A DNA stretch of 64,000 bases from Opisthorchis felineus (GCA_004794785.1 SJOL01009857.1:620714-684713), one strand, 5' to 3'; counted from the stretch's first letter, positions 10,939-23,580 are shown. Notes: generated from the letters alone by a model not told the origin. A program made the numbers and translations.

Positions 10939-11636
10939 CTAGCCAGTAGTCAGAAAAGTGGCTTGAATCGTCACTCCTAGCAGTCTGTTGACTACAACAA
11001 AGCCTGATTTGCTGTAAGATGACAAAATCTCACAGGATAGTTATCAACAAAACCTTAATGTGTGCAAGCCACCAAGTATATTATTTACCGTTTATCTGAA
11101 CATAACACTACATTCTCCCGGGGCTCGTTATGAGAGTTCCAGTTAAAAGTTTCTTGTAATGAAACCACAGTCGAACTTCTATGGTCGGACGTGTGGGTTA
11201 ATGAGATACACTTGCTAACGACGGTTAGCATAGCAGGAACGTTTGGAGCATTTAGGGAGGATGTTTCGGTGTTCTGTTTTTAGTCCGCTGAACTTTCCTT
11301 CAAACCGCTCATCTCCAGCAACCAAATATTCTCCGTGAAGCGGGCGCACTGTGTTTCAGACTATATGCTGCTCCTAGTTGAGCTACATACAAGTATGTTT
11401 GCCAATAGCGGCTGGGATTTTTGGAAGCTGATAATCGTTGAAAGTAAGCCCCAGAAGCATCTGAAAATATTTATTAACTGAAGGGTTTATTTTCCTAAGC
11501 TTACGTGCCATCTAGTAGACAGCAATCTCGGCAAAATAAGTGAAATGGAATATGCACACCGATACAACTAACATACCTGACAAGGCAACATTACAACAAC
11601 TTCCCCATGTGTAGTCGTCAGCGAGTTTTTTTAAAG
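10939..11636. other. No feature seen
   Basis: No exon with both splice sites, no repeat copy and no simple repeat recognised. Confidence 0.4.
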
Positions 11637-11742
11637 GAAAACAATGCTAACACGAAAGAGCTTCCAAACTTTCGAGCATCTTGGTGTTTCACCGTCGGAT
11701 TTTGTGTTGCTGATATCGGCGGGATTGTTTACACTTGATGAA
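11637..11742 (+). CDS. Candidate plus-strand exon with helix-hairpin-helix-like motif
   Basis: A poly-T acceptor (GCGAGTTTTTTTAAAG) precedes 106 nt ending at GATGAA|GTGAGG, entering in phase 2 and leaving in phase 0. The peptide is KTMLTRKSFQTFEHLGVSPS followed by DFVLLISAGLFTLDE. The G-V-S-x-x-D-F-x-x-L-x-x-A-G-L-x-T-L-x-E pattern resembles the helix-hairpin-helix of Rad51/DMC1-type N-terminal domains (G-I-x-x-x-D-x-x-x-L-x-x-A-G-x-x-T-V-x-x). That family is known to bind DNA with this domain; the assignment is an inference from a 20-residue pattern. No RecA-type ATPase exon is visible downstream, so this may be a chance resemblance. Confidence 0.28.
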
Positions 11743-13483
11743 GTGAGGTTACTATAAAACCACACTTCTCCTGGGGCGAATTTGCTAGGTGACTTTTATA
11801 TGTTTTAAGCTACCTGAGATTAAAGTGAAAATCTCTCAAAAACGGATGTCAAAGCGAACTCCACCAAAAGTTTATCGACGCTGTACACTACTTGTTTATG
11901 AACTCTCCCGAGGATTTCCCTCCTTAAGGGTTCGTGTACAAACAAATGCTGGGATCGCTAGACATGAGCAAAGTATTAGAGTCCGATACAGGACAGACAA
12001 GTCTGACGGTAAAGATGAGTTAGATGTGTGGGTTGGAGTTCACATAACCAGTAGACTGTGTTTGTGATTGATGGAGTGGCTTCAATGTCGGATAGCGGTC
12101 GTCGTGCACCAGATATGGGATACACAATATCAGCTGCTACTTATGAGCTTATGAAGACAGCCAGGAGGGACCTCCGAATTCGTTAATTCTAGAACATGCA
12201 CCTTATATGTTTGTAAAGATCTGCGTTCGTCGTCCAGTCCGTTTCGTGCGACAATTTTCACCCAGGGTATATATGTACAGAGTTCTCAGTTCGACGACAG
12301 AAGACAGTATATTTACATAGTTCAGTGGGTGAGGTTTTATTAAACGTCGGGTTGATGCGTTGGAGGTTCAGCGAACTGGATGTCGAGGAGTATGTAATCC
12401 AGTGAGCTTACGGGTGTCCTGTGTATGGATGGATTGACATTCTTATATGCCCTCATTTTCATGCTTATTGAACCAAAGAATACAAAATTAACGTTTGTCC
12501 AGTTTGTTTGTAGTTAGTTCAGCTAAAAGGTGGCAATGAATTAATCAAAGAATCAATCGAATTCCGGTGATTTACTTGGTCAGTGAAGCTGGCTAATTAC
12601 AAGCCATCCTCTACATTACCAACAACAGGACTTAGGTAGCCAGTAACATGGACAGGCGCCTGTATGTAAACGTATTTCTACTTGTAGAGAAGGCCACGTT
12701 TGCGTGCCATATGGGTGAAATGATACAAAACATGTCGCAATCATTTTGCACAGTGTATGGATACCGCTTTTCTATCCTACACGGAACATCTAGCAGTGAT
12801 AGTCGACATCACACGAAAGCTTTACTCTTCCGCCCTATTTTGTTCACACTCAGAGCACTGCACAGTTTACACTGCTGATTTCACTCTTGAAAAATTTTCG
12901 CATGTTTTATTTTTGTGATGAGCTGTGAAACAGTTTGGCTAGCTTTGGCGAGGAGAATTTGTTAGCTAGAGACGCGTATTTGCCTTTATGACCATCAGAC
13001 TAGGCGAAAAACATTTAATCCAGAATTCGTAAGTGTTACTGCGTACGAGACGCCACTTGCCTTTATTGATCGCTGCTCACAACTACTCTGTCTGGAATAG
13101 TTTCACTTGGTTGAGCAGTCTCGCCTCGACTTGGGGGTTGGAAAATTCACAGTTTTTGTGCAAGTATCTACTGGTTTGAAAACAGCGAGGCAATCTACCA
13201 ACTGTCAGAGAAGCGTACTGAAAAAACCTTGTATCCAACGTTACACTTCGCCACCCACCCACAAACGTGCACACTTATCAAAGTATTGATCGATTTGTAC
13301 TTACTTCCCCACATTTGTATATCCTGCCAACACGGTGGCGAAACCGGTCGTAGACTGTCTCTGTTTTCAGCAACCTCATGAGTAGTATGTTACTTTTAGG
13401 CAGTGGTAACTACTTTGAGATCGTTTGAACTACGCCTTGTGTGGACTTGATAATGATTGCAAAGGAAGAAAACCACTTTTCAG
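11743..13483. other. No further exon convincingly seen
   Basis: Open frames at 11789-12067 and 12648-12878 lack splice boundaries or any recognisable motif and have no start context of note. No repeat copy identified. Confidence 0.35.
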
Positions 13484-13574
13484 ACCGAAAATATCTACAA
13501 ATATCGAGACGACCCTACAAAAAACTAGGGTTTACAACAAACAAACACAAGTGCTATTTCTGTAAATTCATATG
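13484..13574 (+). CDS. Candidate plus-strand exon, basic, CxxC-containing
   Basis: The acceptor AACCACTTTTCAG and a perfect donor ATATG|GTAAGT bound 91 nt that enter in phase 1 and leave in phase 2. The peptide is RKYLQISRRPYKKLGFTTNK followed by HKCYFCKFIW. The H-K-C-Y-F-C-K-F ending would suit half of a zinc-binding site. No C2H2 or other domain can be completed from the flanks. The exon at 11637 leaves in phase 0, so the two are not directly spliced. Confidence 0.3.
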
Positions 13575-14870
13575 GTAAGTTCCCTGACAATGACGGCGTC
13601 AAGTAGGAAGATTTCAGTACCTATTTTCACTCTGTACTCTAAACTAACATAGAAGTTATTTTGTGCATTTTGTATTGGATGCAGCATTCTCGATACTTCC
13701 TAAACTTCTTTGACCACAAATTCTGCTTAGAATGTGCACCAATGCGAAATGGAGCGCACTGTTGTGTACTGATGGTTTATTTTTTCAAGATTGGAATCCG
13801 GAAGGAACCTATGGATCTAACAACCCAGGCTTATGATTGCTGGTGAAGATGATTTGATAAAAAAAACTAATCGGAAATTCGTCTACTGACGCCAAAGGGG
13901 AGGTATTACTTATCCAATGTGTGGCAATGCGTACTATGGGCGTGTACATGTCATGTGAGATTTTGTATGAGTTGGGCATCTCCTAAGTAAGTCGAATCCA
14001 CAACTTATAGCACTATGTAATGTAACGGAAGTCATCTTCAAGGGGCAATTTTGAGATGATTTTAACCAGTAAAAAATGTAAAATCAGAGAAAATTGCGTA
14101 GATTTTTTGCTATAGGAAAGCAGGAGTCTTGAGTATGGGAATGAGCAGCAGAACAGGTATTTGCAGATTTCGATCAAAACCTAACGCTGACTACAAAAAC
14201 TATGGTAACGTGCCTATATTTGGACACCTATAAGACTAACAGAGTCCTGACGATATTTGAACTAGACAAAGGAACTGGATTTGGCACGTTGGATCAACGA
14301 GACTATATAAGGGAAACCGAATCTCTCCTCAGTGATGCTACCCAGTGTCAAATGCAATTAGGCGCTTAATATACTACATGTACAGCTATGGAAGTTTTGA
14401 CCGCGCTAAAAAGTCCTAGTTGGTAAGGAAGAAATCAGAAAGAAGTATTTGACGAAGAAGAACGTGACATGTATAACCCCAATCAAGTCATTTAGTAGAC
14501 GCTTAGAGGAAGGTTTAGGATGAGGACTAATGCAGGATGGACTGTCAAAGTAGGATAAAGTTATAGGTGAAAGACATAAGTAGTGTGTATTGACGTGAAA
14601 ATGGATGGCATATGTACTACTGCTATCAGGTAATCCACGAATAGTTTACGTCGTTTGAAGTTCCATTACGTTTCATCATACATTATTGTTATGATTTCCT
14701 TTCTGTTCGTAAATATAAGTTTACCTCCACAAGGAAAGGATGTAGGTGGTGCTAAGTTTTCTACTTGACAAGACGTGCAATCACTAACAACTAATAGAAA
14801 ATTGTCAGGCAGGTTTCGAATGTCCATGGCGCTATCTGATTGGGAGGTCCTAACAGGCGGGTCAACCGAT
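13575..14870. other. No feature seen
   Basis: A 37-nt exon-like stretch at about 14388-14424 ends in TAGTTG|GTAAGG but has a poor acceptor. Nothing else recognised. Confidence 0.35.
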
Positions 14871-14875
14871 CGACT

Positions 14876-15060
14876 CGACCAGGACAGTTAATGGATCGTC
14901 GTTTGAGAATTTGGGCAAACCAGCCACATCACTCAAGCTTGAGAACATTCAGCTGTTCAAATGTGATAATTCGGGTGCATTCAGCATGCCCTGGTGGATT
15001 AATGTTAACACGCTTGTCTCGCAAGTTGGATGTTCGGAGTTGAAATCCTGGCAAGACCAG
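14876..15060. repeat. Dispersed repeat A, copy 1 (SINE-like)
   Basis: Aligns by eye with 22067-22222: CCAGCCACATCACTCAAGC against CCAGTCACATCGCTTAAGC, then AGCTGTTCAAATGTG against CGCCTGTTCATCTGT. After an insertion of roughly 40-50 bp in this copy come CTCGCAAGTTGGATGTTCGG against CTCGCAAGTCGGACATCCGG. The last block contains a B-box-like GGAGTTGAAATCC, so a tRNA-derived element is possible. Confidence 0.6.
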
Positions 15061-15956
15061 GGATATATACTCTACTAACAGCGAAATTCGAATTCAGTGT
15101 TTTCCATCTTTATTGTCGGCTCACTAAAATGCTTACCCCAGAGTAAAATGAAGACTGCTTACACGCGAACGATACCACTGCAAATTCTATCATTTTATCC
15201 GCCACCTAAAACTGGGCATGTCGATCGATGAGAGCTTCGAGATATGCTGTTGACCCATTTGGCGGGATCGATGCAGGGTGACCTGTCCTTTCTGGGTTTG
15301 CTGTGCAATGGTAGGGGCTTCAAACAGCATATTACGATCGTGGTTCCCGTGCGTTGGCAGTCAAGGAGTGCTCCATTCCCCTAAAACGAGGTCAGCCGGG
15401 GTAGTGCATGCACATTCCGAAAAACGGTATTGCTTACCTAGCTGAGTGTCCAGTCAGCTGTGGGCTATTGCAGTGCATTATCCAGGTCCACTTGTTCTGA
15501 TCTCAGTGCCAAGGCGCGTAATCCACACTCGCTATCGGCGAATTCATTCACAGAACTGCGTGAACGCCATCGTTTCTAGTCGGTAAAGGTGTTAACATTG
15601 CGATCATTTGATCTTTGCATTTTTCTCGTGTTGGACAACACAAGGATAGCAGTAGGTGGTTATTCAAAGTGACCGGGCAGTATTGAAAATTCTGATATTT
15701 CTGAGGAGGATGGTTGAGTATGAGTTCAGTAAACCCGTTGATGTTTTAACATCAGTTAGCCGTGCACGCCGGCCACAGACATTGGCGTAGAAACACTAAG
15801 AAGAATCTATTTGATTGTGGTTATTGTTGCCAGAATGCAAGCTGAGACATAGGAATTCACAAATTTAGTCTTAATAAATAGTTTTTAAACATCTGAACCA
15901 CTGGAACTTTGGTCACAAATAGAACAATTCCTATTAGGTGTCAGATAGTCTTGCAG
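15061..15956. other. No gene seen; possible short repeat similarity
   Basis: Around 15190-15240 the blocks ATCCGCCACC and CGATGAGAG recur in the same order at about 4078-4125, suggesting another degraded dispersed repeat. Otherwise nothing recognised. Confidence 0.3.
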
Positions 15957-16177
15957 TTGGGTGTGGATGAAAATATATTGTCTGGAAGATTTTGTTCAGC
16001 CCTAAGCAACGATTTACTGGCGTCAATATTTGAAAAAAATGAACCTGCGCTTTTACCTAAAATGTGGAGACGAACGAAAATCAGGCAACCAATGAAGCAC
16101 AGCCCGACTGCGCACTGGATTCTATTTTGGGGTTCGAGACGTGAGGATCTGGAATGCAAAACGAAGTCTACCGGCTA
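15957..16177 (+). CDS. Candidate 73-codon plus-strand exon
   Basis: A TAGTCTTGCAG acceptor and an ACCGGCTA|GTAAGG donor bracket 221 nt open in one frame, entering in phase 0 and leaving in phase 2. The peptide starts LGVDENILSGRFCSALSNDL and later has WRRTKIRQPMKHSPTAHWIL. The pyrimidine tract is weak. The opposite strand is also open for 72 codons over the same bases, which lowers confidence. No family recognised. Confidence 0.25.
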
Positions 16178-19100
16178 GTAAGGGTGTGTTATTAAGGTAA
16201 AGCCAAATTGCCATGTGCGTTAATTTGAGTGAGCTTTAGCTATGCATACATTTCACTACCGAACCGGAAATGATTACTGCTGCGCTGAACAGCGATAGTG
16301 TGATTTCTGCTTAACAGCACACTATAATAGGAAAGAAAGAATTTGGTGGAGCCAAACGCACTGGAACACTTGCTCATGGTTTACCTACAGTACACAGATC
16401 GATGGTTCCAATGTGCCCGTTTTGGCTATGTATTGGTCGGTTTTTCAGGCAACAGTCAAACTGCAATTTTGCGATTTTAAGCCGGCTTATAATTTTGTTC
16501 CTAAGTGCAGTACCCGTGTCACTTGTACAGGCATTATTCGTATTGAGTCCAAAGACTTTTCGCATAAGACAGTGTTTTGTTAAGATTTGTAGTCGCTATT
16601 CATTGGTATAACTCTACATGAATTATTTCAAAAGAAAAACGTCCACACAGATATGCTATTAGCAAAACTGAAAAGTTATCTTTGCGCTGTTGAATGAAAC
16701 CTAAAATTCCGTTAACTGTAGGACCATTTCTGCACAGCGGGGATGCGGTTTTGGGTTTTCCTTTAGGTTCAATTCTGGCCAATACATCTGAGGTTAAAGG
16801 GAAGAACACCAGGTTCAGAGAAGGAATATCATTTTCGGAAGTATACTTGAGGTATGGTGATTATCCTGTGATGATCCCAGGAAGACATTTGAAGTGACAC
16901 CTACCGTTCAGACAGTCATCAGTCGAGAGAGAGAGAACTAGCAGCAGGCATAGAGAAAACTTTTCATCGAATGATGGCATATTCCATTGAAAGGTACTCG
17001 CCTTCAAAACCAAGAATAATTCACTGTGAAGACACAACCACTGCTGTCAATTCAAGCGCCACGCGGAGATCTATTCACCAACCTCGAAATGCTAACAACA
17101 GAGAAAAACATCAACTTGCCTTTTTCGCTCATCTTGATATCATGATATGCAGTCACTCAAGGAAACTGATACATTACCGCAATATTACTTTACCCGATTG
17201 ATGAAATCTCACATAACAGTGTTAAGCGCAAAGGAAGATCTCACGCAGTCTTGCAATAGACATGCTTATATATATATGACTTCTTTGATGTGTTCCACAC
17301 TTTATTGTAACCCCCTTGTCTTCTTTCATTCCTATACATTTTTTCAGAGGTTTTGAGGTCAGGAATTCCATTTCCTGTTTGCTTTGCTTTCATTTCACTG
17401 GTTCTAGCCGTAGAGTGTTTTTAATGCGGCGGGACCCGTACAGACCAACGAGGCCGGGGTGGAGGAGAATCACGTTTTCTCTATATGTGTGTGCATTGAA
17501 TCGTCTGTGTCTGAGACGATGTATGGTGCTCTTAGAAATCTCAAAATATGTCAGATATTCCCTAAGATTTATTTGAATAGTCTGTAAGTCATCCATCTAA
17601 ATGCACTGATAAAATTGTGCTCCATGACAATAAGTAACCTAGCTGGCGCCTTGAGCTAGGTGTGGTGTTTATATTTCGATGTTTTCAGCAACTTATCTAA
17701 ATGTTTTTTTTATAAAATAAACAGGGGGATGAATGCTTCTTGCGTATGAACTTAAAAACACCCAAGCTATTGCTAATTCGCAGCTATGTTCAGATTTACG
17801 CTTGCATAGAGATATTTCACCAACCTGTTCTGTGTTGTGTCCGATATTCTGTCATAAGAATTGTATTGAGAAGTCTTAAAATGACAACTTATAATTCCTA
17901 ATATGAAGAGAATACTGAAGGCTTCGCTCTCCTGTACGGTTATACTGACTTGAAATCTAGGCCTCTGTGACGAAAATATATTGCCAAATTTTGGTTGTAA
18001 TTCTTCTGATTGCCCTTTTTCCTGCCCCACATTAATGTGGAAATGCACTTGCTGAGGATAGTAAGTTCGAGCACAGGAGATGATATAGTTAGTGTGAGAA
18101 CGATGATCAATGAGACTTTTCACGGGATTGTGACGAGACAAACTTAATTATGATAACGATAGAATCACATGGTTAAAGATTCGCATCTTACATCTACAGT
18201 CCGTTCCTATGAATGCTATTTCATCAAGTTGTGCCTGACGACTTCGAGCACATCATAGAAAGTTTGCACTCAGTGTCCACACTCGCCTTAGTCTTCACAA
18301 GTCTCTTAGGCTTCATTCAGTCGATCCGTAAAAGGTGCAGCTTAAGTGCCGTCATTACGAATGACAGAATGACAGATTCATGTAATCGGTCACGTCAGTG
18401 AGATTTTGTTACCGTTACCTTTACCTTTGGGATCAGTTCCAAAGCTGCTTAAAGATAGATATGTGAAATATGCAAGGAGCTAAGCCAGTCCGTCCCACCA
18501 GAAGTCGTCAGTTAGGCTAAGAAAGTGCGTTCAACTTTCTGAGTTTTGTGAAATTGTTGCATGTAACGTACCAAAATTGCTGATGTGTAATGTTAGAACC
18601 TAAGGAGCCTTAAATCAGCGGAGCTCATATTCATCCCCTTTTAGGACTATTTGTGAGAACGCAAGCGAGTCGTGAAACAAACTATATAGGCTTCAAGATT
18701 TCTTCTGGGTCATGCTTCGTTCTATGTGAGGAATAAGTTTACGTAGGTAGGAGGGCTACAGATATGTACTGGAAGAAACCAAAGCCTACAGTTCACTTCA
18801 GGCTACACCTGCCCACGTTTGGCTTGCAACTTTAATCAATCTTACCGCTCAGTGGGCTATGGAAATACCCGTTGCACTGTTTAGGATTTGAGCTCGTTAA
18901 AACTCATGTACACCTGGTGGAGTAGGACAAAGAACATTTTGTAAAATGAACCAACTCATGTTACAAAGCTCGGTTTCTATTCTCATTTGCCAGTGAGGCA
19001 CTCTGTGCGACTAATTACTTTGCACTTCCTAGATCGCTGTTGTCAGTAGTTTACCAACCGAAAACCGACCGACCGACCAGCGCTGTCTATTCTATCCAAC

Positions 19101-20688
19101 GCTCTTACTAGCTTTTCATGTCCGTTGTGGTCAGCCAAAGCCGGACTCCACCATTTAGATACTACTCTTGACGGTCTACAAAAGCCGCACCATTTATTTG
19201 ACTGTACCAAATGAGCAGCGAGCTGTTGTTCCCAGTTGACAGCCTGAATATCCCCGATCGTTAATTTTGTGTGCGAATTTCTCGTGACCCCTAGGGATGT
19301 GCGGATTATCAACCATTCGAGAAAACTAGGACTCGAAAAATTCGCATTGAGATCAGCTGCGGTGGTGGACGCCGTGGTTGTAAACCCCCTTGGTCACCTT
19401 ATTTTAGCATAAAGACACACTTCCCTTGATTCAGAGTTTCCTTATGATTTGAAATCACTTTCATGACGTCATTTTTGCTGCCGTCAGGAAGACTATGTAG
19501 CAGTTAAAATAATTCGCCACTCTTAAAATATATTTACTGATACACAAAACTTTGGAGCTGAGAATCAAATCAGTTAAGTAATTTACAAGGCGGATTTTCG
19601 TCACTCCAAAAAAGATCTTGGTTGATTGGTAGGCAGACGGATCCCCATAGGTATGTCTATTCAGCCAATGGTTATTTTCCTCTCTCACAATAGGTAACAT
19701 CTGATGTGGAAGAAATCCGAGAATGGCAAGAGTACCGAATTAAAGTTGATCATATAATAAGGAAGCTATTGAGTTGTATTCGAATTCTCCTTAATAACGT
19801 GACGCCCCCGGACGATGTGGCTGCAAAATCAATTCGAGCTAAAAAAGTGGTTGCCGTATACAATCCACTTCTGTTTATACGAGGTAGCTGAGTACAGCAA
19901 TACACAAAACCAAAGGCGATTATGCAGCTGCTTTCTGATTAAGAACAGCACTGTTTATTGAGCTTGTTTCACGAATGGTTATCCTAGTTAACCAGTTGAC
20001 AGAGCCTTTTTTCGGTGTAACATTGATTTTATTCAGCGTGCTTCACGGTCCACAGGTTGTCTTATGAAAATATTCAATAAAGTCTGCATTGTTTCGTATT
20101 AAATTGTGACAGGAAGCCGGAGTTGTGTGACGGGTTGTTAAACCTGCCCACCTAAGCAAATTCAGATAAGAATATGTCTTCCGAGACCACAAAAATGCTT
20201 GGCTAGCCTTAGCCTCACAGTAACTTCAATCATTGGGGCTAAACATCGCAAGTGAGAGGGAAAAATCACGTTTTATGCGAATAGACGCAAAACATCGCCG
20301 GATTTGTGAACCACCTTCCTAATGAAAGTGTTATTTTTAGTCAGTTGACGTTATCGATAATGCTGAGCGTGTAACATGCAGCAATAAAATTCGGAAAACA
20401 ATGGTTCATATTTCGAACCAACACATTGCTTATTTCATTCTTCGGAAAACCGCTCGTTTTTTAGTGCCTATGCACGTTTGACATCATTTTTACTCATTAC
20501 TGAACATCGGGGGTGCTCGACGCGACTGGGTAGCCTGGTGTTCGTAGATAAACCAACATTCGCCGTTAGCTTTCTTATGGGAAATCGGCCTATGTAGGCA
20601 AGATCATTCTATTAGGAAGATGTTAACAATACTGGATAAGTGCTCATCACCAGTGCGTCACGCTAATATGCTTTGGGTATCCACTTTT
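16178..20688. other. Long stretch without a convincing gene
   Basis: It holds a GAGAGAGAGA tract (about 16927-16936), a (CCGA)3 tract at about 19064-19077, and a very strong isolated acceptor, a 35-nt pyrimidine-rich run ending TTTTTTCAG at about 17347. A GTAAGT site lies at 17586. All frames between that acceptor and donor contain stops before the donor. Overlapping open frames of 60-120 codons on both strands are not called. Confidence 0.35.
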
Positions 20689-20689
20689 T

Positions 20690-20815
20690 ATGGTACTGTG
20701 AGGAGATTTGGTAATTTCCGAATTTCGTCCCGTATGCGAAGCCAGTCTATGCTGAAAAGCCGAGAAACCCTCCACAGTTGATTTAGCTTTATTAGAAATC
20801 ATCCGCAGTGCGTAT
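20690..20815 (-). repeat. Dispersed repeat B, copy 1 (tRNA-derived SINE body)
   Basis: Shares a core with copies at 20944-21050 (opposite orientation), 25590-25730 and 47468-47655: plus-strand CCAGTCTATGCTGAAAAGCC, then GAGAAACCCTCCACAGTTG, then GAAATCATCCGCAGTGCG. The element strand is taken as minus because the tRNA-like B box in the 25.7-kb copy reads on that strand. Confidence 0.65.
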
Positions 20816-20943
20816 TCCACGAAAATTTAGTAAGTTTTGAACCGCTGACCCGTTGGCTAGTAGTGTGTACACACTTGTGGCCGAAAGGTTGTGTTCGCAC
20901 TACCAGCCTGGAGGTCGCTTGTCCCAGTTTCCCTTGAGCTTCG

Positions 20944-21050
20944 CGAGATGCACGATCCCGCTAATTCCCATTAAGAGTGAAACAGCGGTACAGTGCTTCT
21001 CGGCTTTTTGGCATAGACTGGTTTCATTTACGGGACGAAATATTGGTTCA
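20944..21050 (+). repeat. Dispersed repeat B, copy 2, inverted relative to copy 1
   Basis: The reverse complement matches copy 1: CCAGTCTATGCCAAAAAGCC then GAGAAGCACTGTACCGCTG, preceded by TTTCGTCCCGTAAATG (copy 1 has TTTCGTCCCGTATGCG). The two copies form an imperfect inverted repeat with a spacer of about 130 bp. Confidence 0.65.
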
Positions 21051-22066
21051 AAAGATCGATCAGTTAGCCTGAACGTGGTGTTTAATACACAAAAGGATGT
21101 GGATCGCCGATTGACAAATGCCCAGTGCATCTATCAAACGATTTTTTAATTTTATTCTGCAAGCCCCCCAGGCTTACTGATTCCCATGTGAATTGTCCCA
21201 CCAGACGATGTGATCCCTCGGCAGTTAACCGAAAACCGCATGGATATATAAAAACCAAATCTAATTACACTTTGGCCTTTGTTTGCACCTCTTGAACCCT
21301 GACCGCCTGGAGTTACTTCTTCATGCCTCCACACAACCTAAGATGATATATCGATCCCTGTGATAATGCGCGCGATAGTGAACATTTGTGTATGTGATGT
21401 GTAACTCAGACCTTGTAATCCATGGTGTTTCATCTCAAAATGTTCTGTTGGAAAAATTTCAGTACATGGGCCAGTTGATACACTTATGCGGAAGCGTACT
21501 CTTTTCAACAGTCTTGTGATCGAAGCGGGTTGGTGGAGTTCGTTGGCCTTTGTTTACCAGCTGTTTCACCGTCTTCAAAATAAGAATTCTTAAAATGCAA
21601 GCACGACAGAGGTTTGCAACAATGCGAATCCTCTTGGCTGATTTCCACCATTGTTTTCGGTAATTAAATACCCAAATTTATATCTGGCTGGACCACCAAC
21701 GAGCAAAAATTAATTGCCGTTGAAAGACAGTTTTACGGCATGTGAAAAAAGGCGCAACGCTGTCCAGTTTCAAGTTTGTTCACTGGCCGCAAAAAATGGT
21801 CAGAAGGAATTATTAAACCTGGCTAGTTTGCATGCTGTAATAACTTTCGCGGTTTTAGTGAGCAAAATAAACTTTGATAAAATGAACAACTAAAAATTGC
21901 TTCAGGCTCTTCAAAATGTAATACAGAGATGAATCTTGGCGGGTTTGTTCGTGCTCTGTGGCTGTTGCCTGATAAACTATAATATGCAGCTTTTACCAAT
22001 GCTGAGGATGGTTGCAGTATTTGTGGAATTCAAGCGCGCATCACTCCTGTTTCAACAGTCATCATC
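21051..22066. other. No feature seen
   Basis: No exon, repeat copy or simple repeat recognised. Confidence 0.4.
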
Positions 22067-22222
22067 CTGACCTCGTGCAGTTACAAGGTCGCAGTTCGAG
22101 GGGTCGGGCAACCCAGTCACATCGCTTAAGCTCGAAGGTGTTCGCCTGTTCATCTGTAAAAATTCAGTAAGCTTGCCTCGCAAGTCGGACATCCGGAGTT
22201 TCAAGACCGACACGACCAAGTG
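22067..22222. repeat. Dispersed repeat A, copy 2 (SINE-like)
   Basis: The shorter copy of the family seen at 14876-15060, same orientation. It continues into CTTCTCCCATTTGCTCTGGA (about 22259-22278), which is not shared with copy 1. The 80-codon minus-strand frame across it is a by-product of the repeat. Confidence 0.6.
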
Positions 22223-23300
22223 ATGAGTTTCAATGAGAGCGAAGCTCGAGTCCAGGGCTTCTCCCATTTGCTCTGGACTCGTCAAACTATTCAAACGAGA
22301 GGGATGTGAATATTCCGATGGATATCAAAAATATGCAGTATAATTTACCATCCGCCTTAGTTCCTAAGGAACCCGGTGTGATTTCATATGATTCTGTTCC
22401 TTCCGAAATTTCGTGCAGCAAGTAGAGTCAGTTTACGCTAACATGTCGATAAGCGCCGTAACTCCGTTTCATTCTTGTTAAAAAAACGGCAAAAATTTAC
22501 GTCCTAGGATTTGAACTCGCGTTCTCCCTGTTATAAGTTAGCTGAAAAATTATCATATAACTCATCATGCGGAAGATAAGAAGAGCACTTCCGGAAAAGC
22601 CCTCCTTAAATACTTGACTTGCTCAAAGCAGGAAGATCTTATTAACTTGACAATCGAATACATGTTGCCATAAAATCTGCTCAGAATAAATATGCTTAGA
22701 ACTGTCTTAACCGCATGCAGTTCTCCATACCATGCTTTGGCGAAATGGCACACGGACATCCTTGGTGCACTTAGGAAAATTTCGAATAAGTATAGTTTTG
22801 TTAGTATCAATCATACCAATCAAGAATATGTTTGCTTGCCGTCATTTAGAGACAGTGGTACACTACACATCAGTCACTCCTGTGTACAGTTAGCAAGTTA
22901 AAAGCGCAATGGTCTTCTCAATGAAACAAAAAGGTCTTCAGTTTTTTCAGAGGTGCTTTATCAACTAAAGTTTTCATGACATCAAGGTGAATCTTGCTAC
23001 AGAGATAAGGAGTACAAATAGGCCTTCACTGTAAACAACAAACTGTGGGTGTACATTTGTTTGAAAATTACGTAAGTGTTAACAAGAGGTTCAACTGAAT
23101 AGCGGCTGAACTTCTGGTTTACGATATTCTTCAACCAAATCTCCTGCAAAAGAGCTAGCTAGGGCTCCAAATGGTATGGTATTTGAGATATCATCGTGTA
23201 TCACTTTGAAGGAACATACTACTCACAAGGCTGCTGAACAGACGTTAGCATATCACTACCAACCTTGTCCTTCTTGAAGCCTTGAGCATCTAGGCACATC
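22223..23300. other. No convincing gene
   Basis: A GTAAGT after TTAC at 23071 has an open 50-nt stretch before it (FTVNNKLWVYICLKI) but only a weak acceptor. Nothing else recognised. Confidence 0.3.
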
Positions 23301-23432
23301 GAATATCGTACCAACTCAAACATGAGGCGGCGGCCTCTGTGCAGTACATTCCATTTCCAAATGTCGTAAATGTGATTCAGCTGGAATGCACTTTGACCTC
23401 CTTTTAAAACCAGATTGATTCTCAAATGAGTG
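23301..23432 (-). repeat. Dispersed repeat C, copy 1
   Basis: Member of a seven-copy family (30464, 40651, 45041, 58885, 59008, 61221). On the minus strand it runs CACTCATTTG, CAATCTGGTTTTAAAAGG, CCAGCTGAATCAC, GAATGTACTGCACAGAGG, GTTGGTACGATATTCG. In one frame it reads NLVLKGGQSAFQLNHIYDI, and the same frame in other copies gives related peptides. The family may therefore derive from coding sequence of a mobile element. The 77-codon frame here belongs to the repeat. Confidence 0.65.
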
Positions 23433-23475
23433 TTTTTTTTAGTTGCGCCCAATCTGCGACATAAACAGAAAGTTT

Positions 23476-23580
23476 GGTTGAAGCCCAGGGACTGCGCTTA
23501 CCTGATGAACCTCAGAAAAAACGTAACTAGCGATGAGCCGTCGAAGCGCCATCAATAGCGTTTTTCGTTCTGTCGGAAAG
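23476..23580. repeat. Dispersed repeat D, copy 1
   Basis: Shares GACTGCGCTTACCTGATGAA and CCTCAG with 52166-52274 and 59190-59281, in the same order. This copy is the most diverged on its right side. Confidence 0.4.

Noticed and set aside
17300..17600. Exon after the very strong acceptor at about 17347
   Set aside because: All three frames hit stops before the GTAAGT at 17586, and no other donor is convincing.
22052..22294. 80-codon minus-strand frame as a gene
   Set aside because: It coincides with repeat A copy 2.
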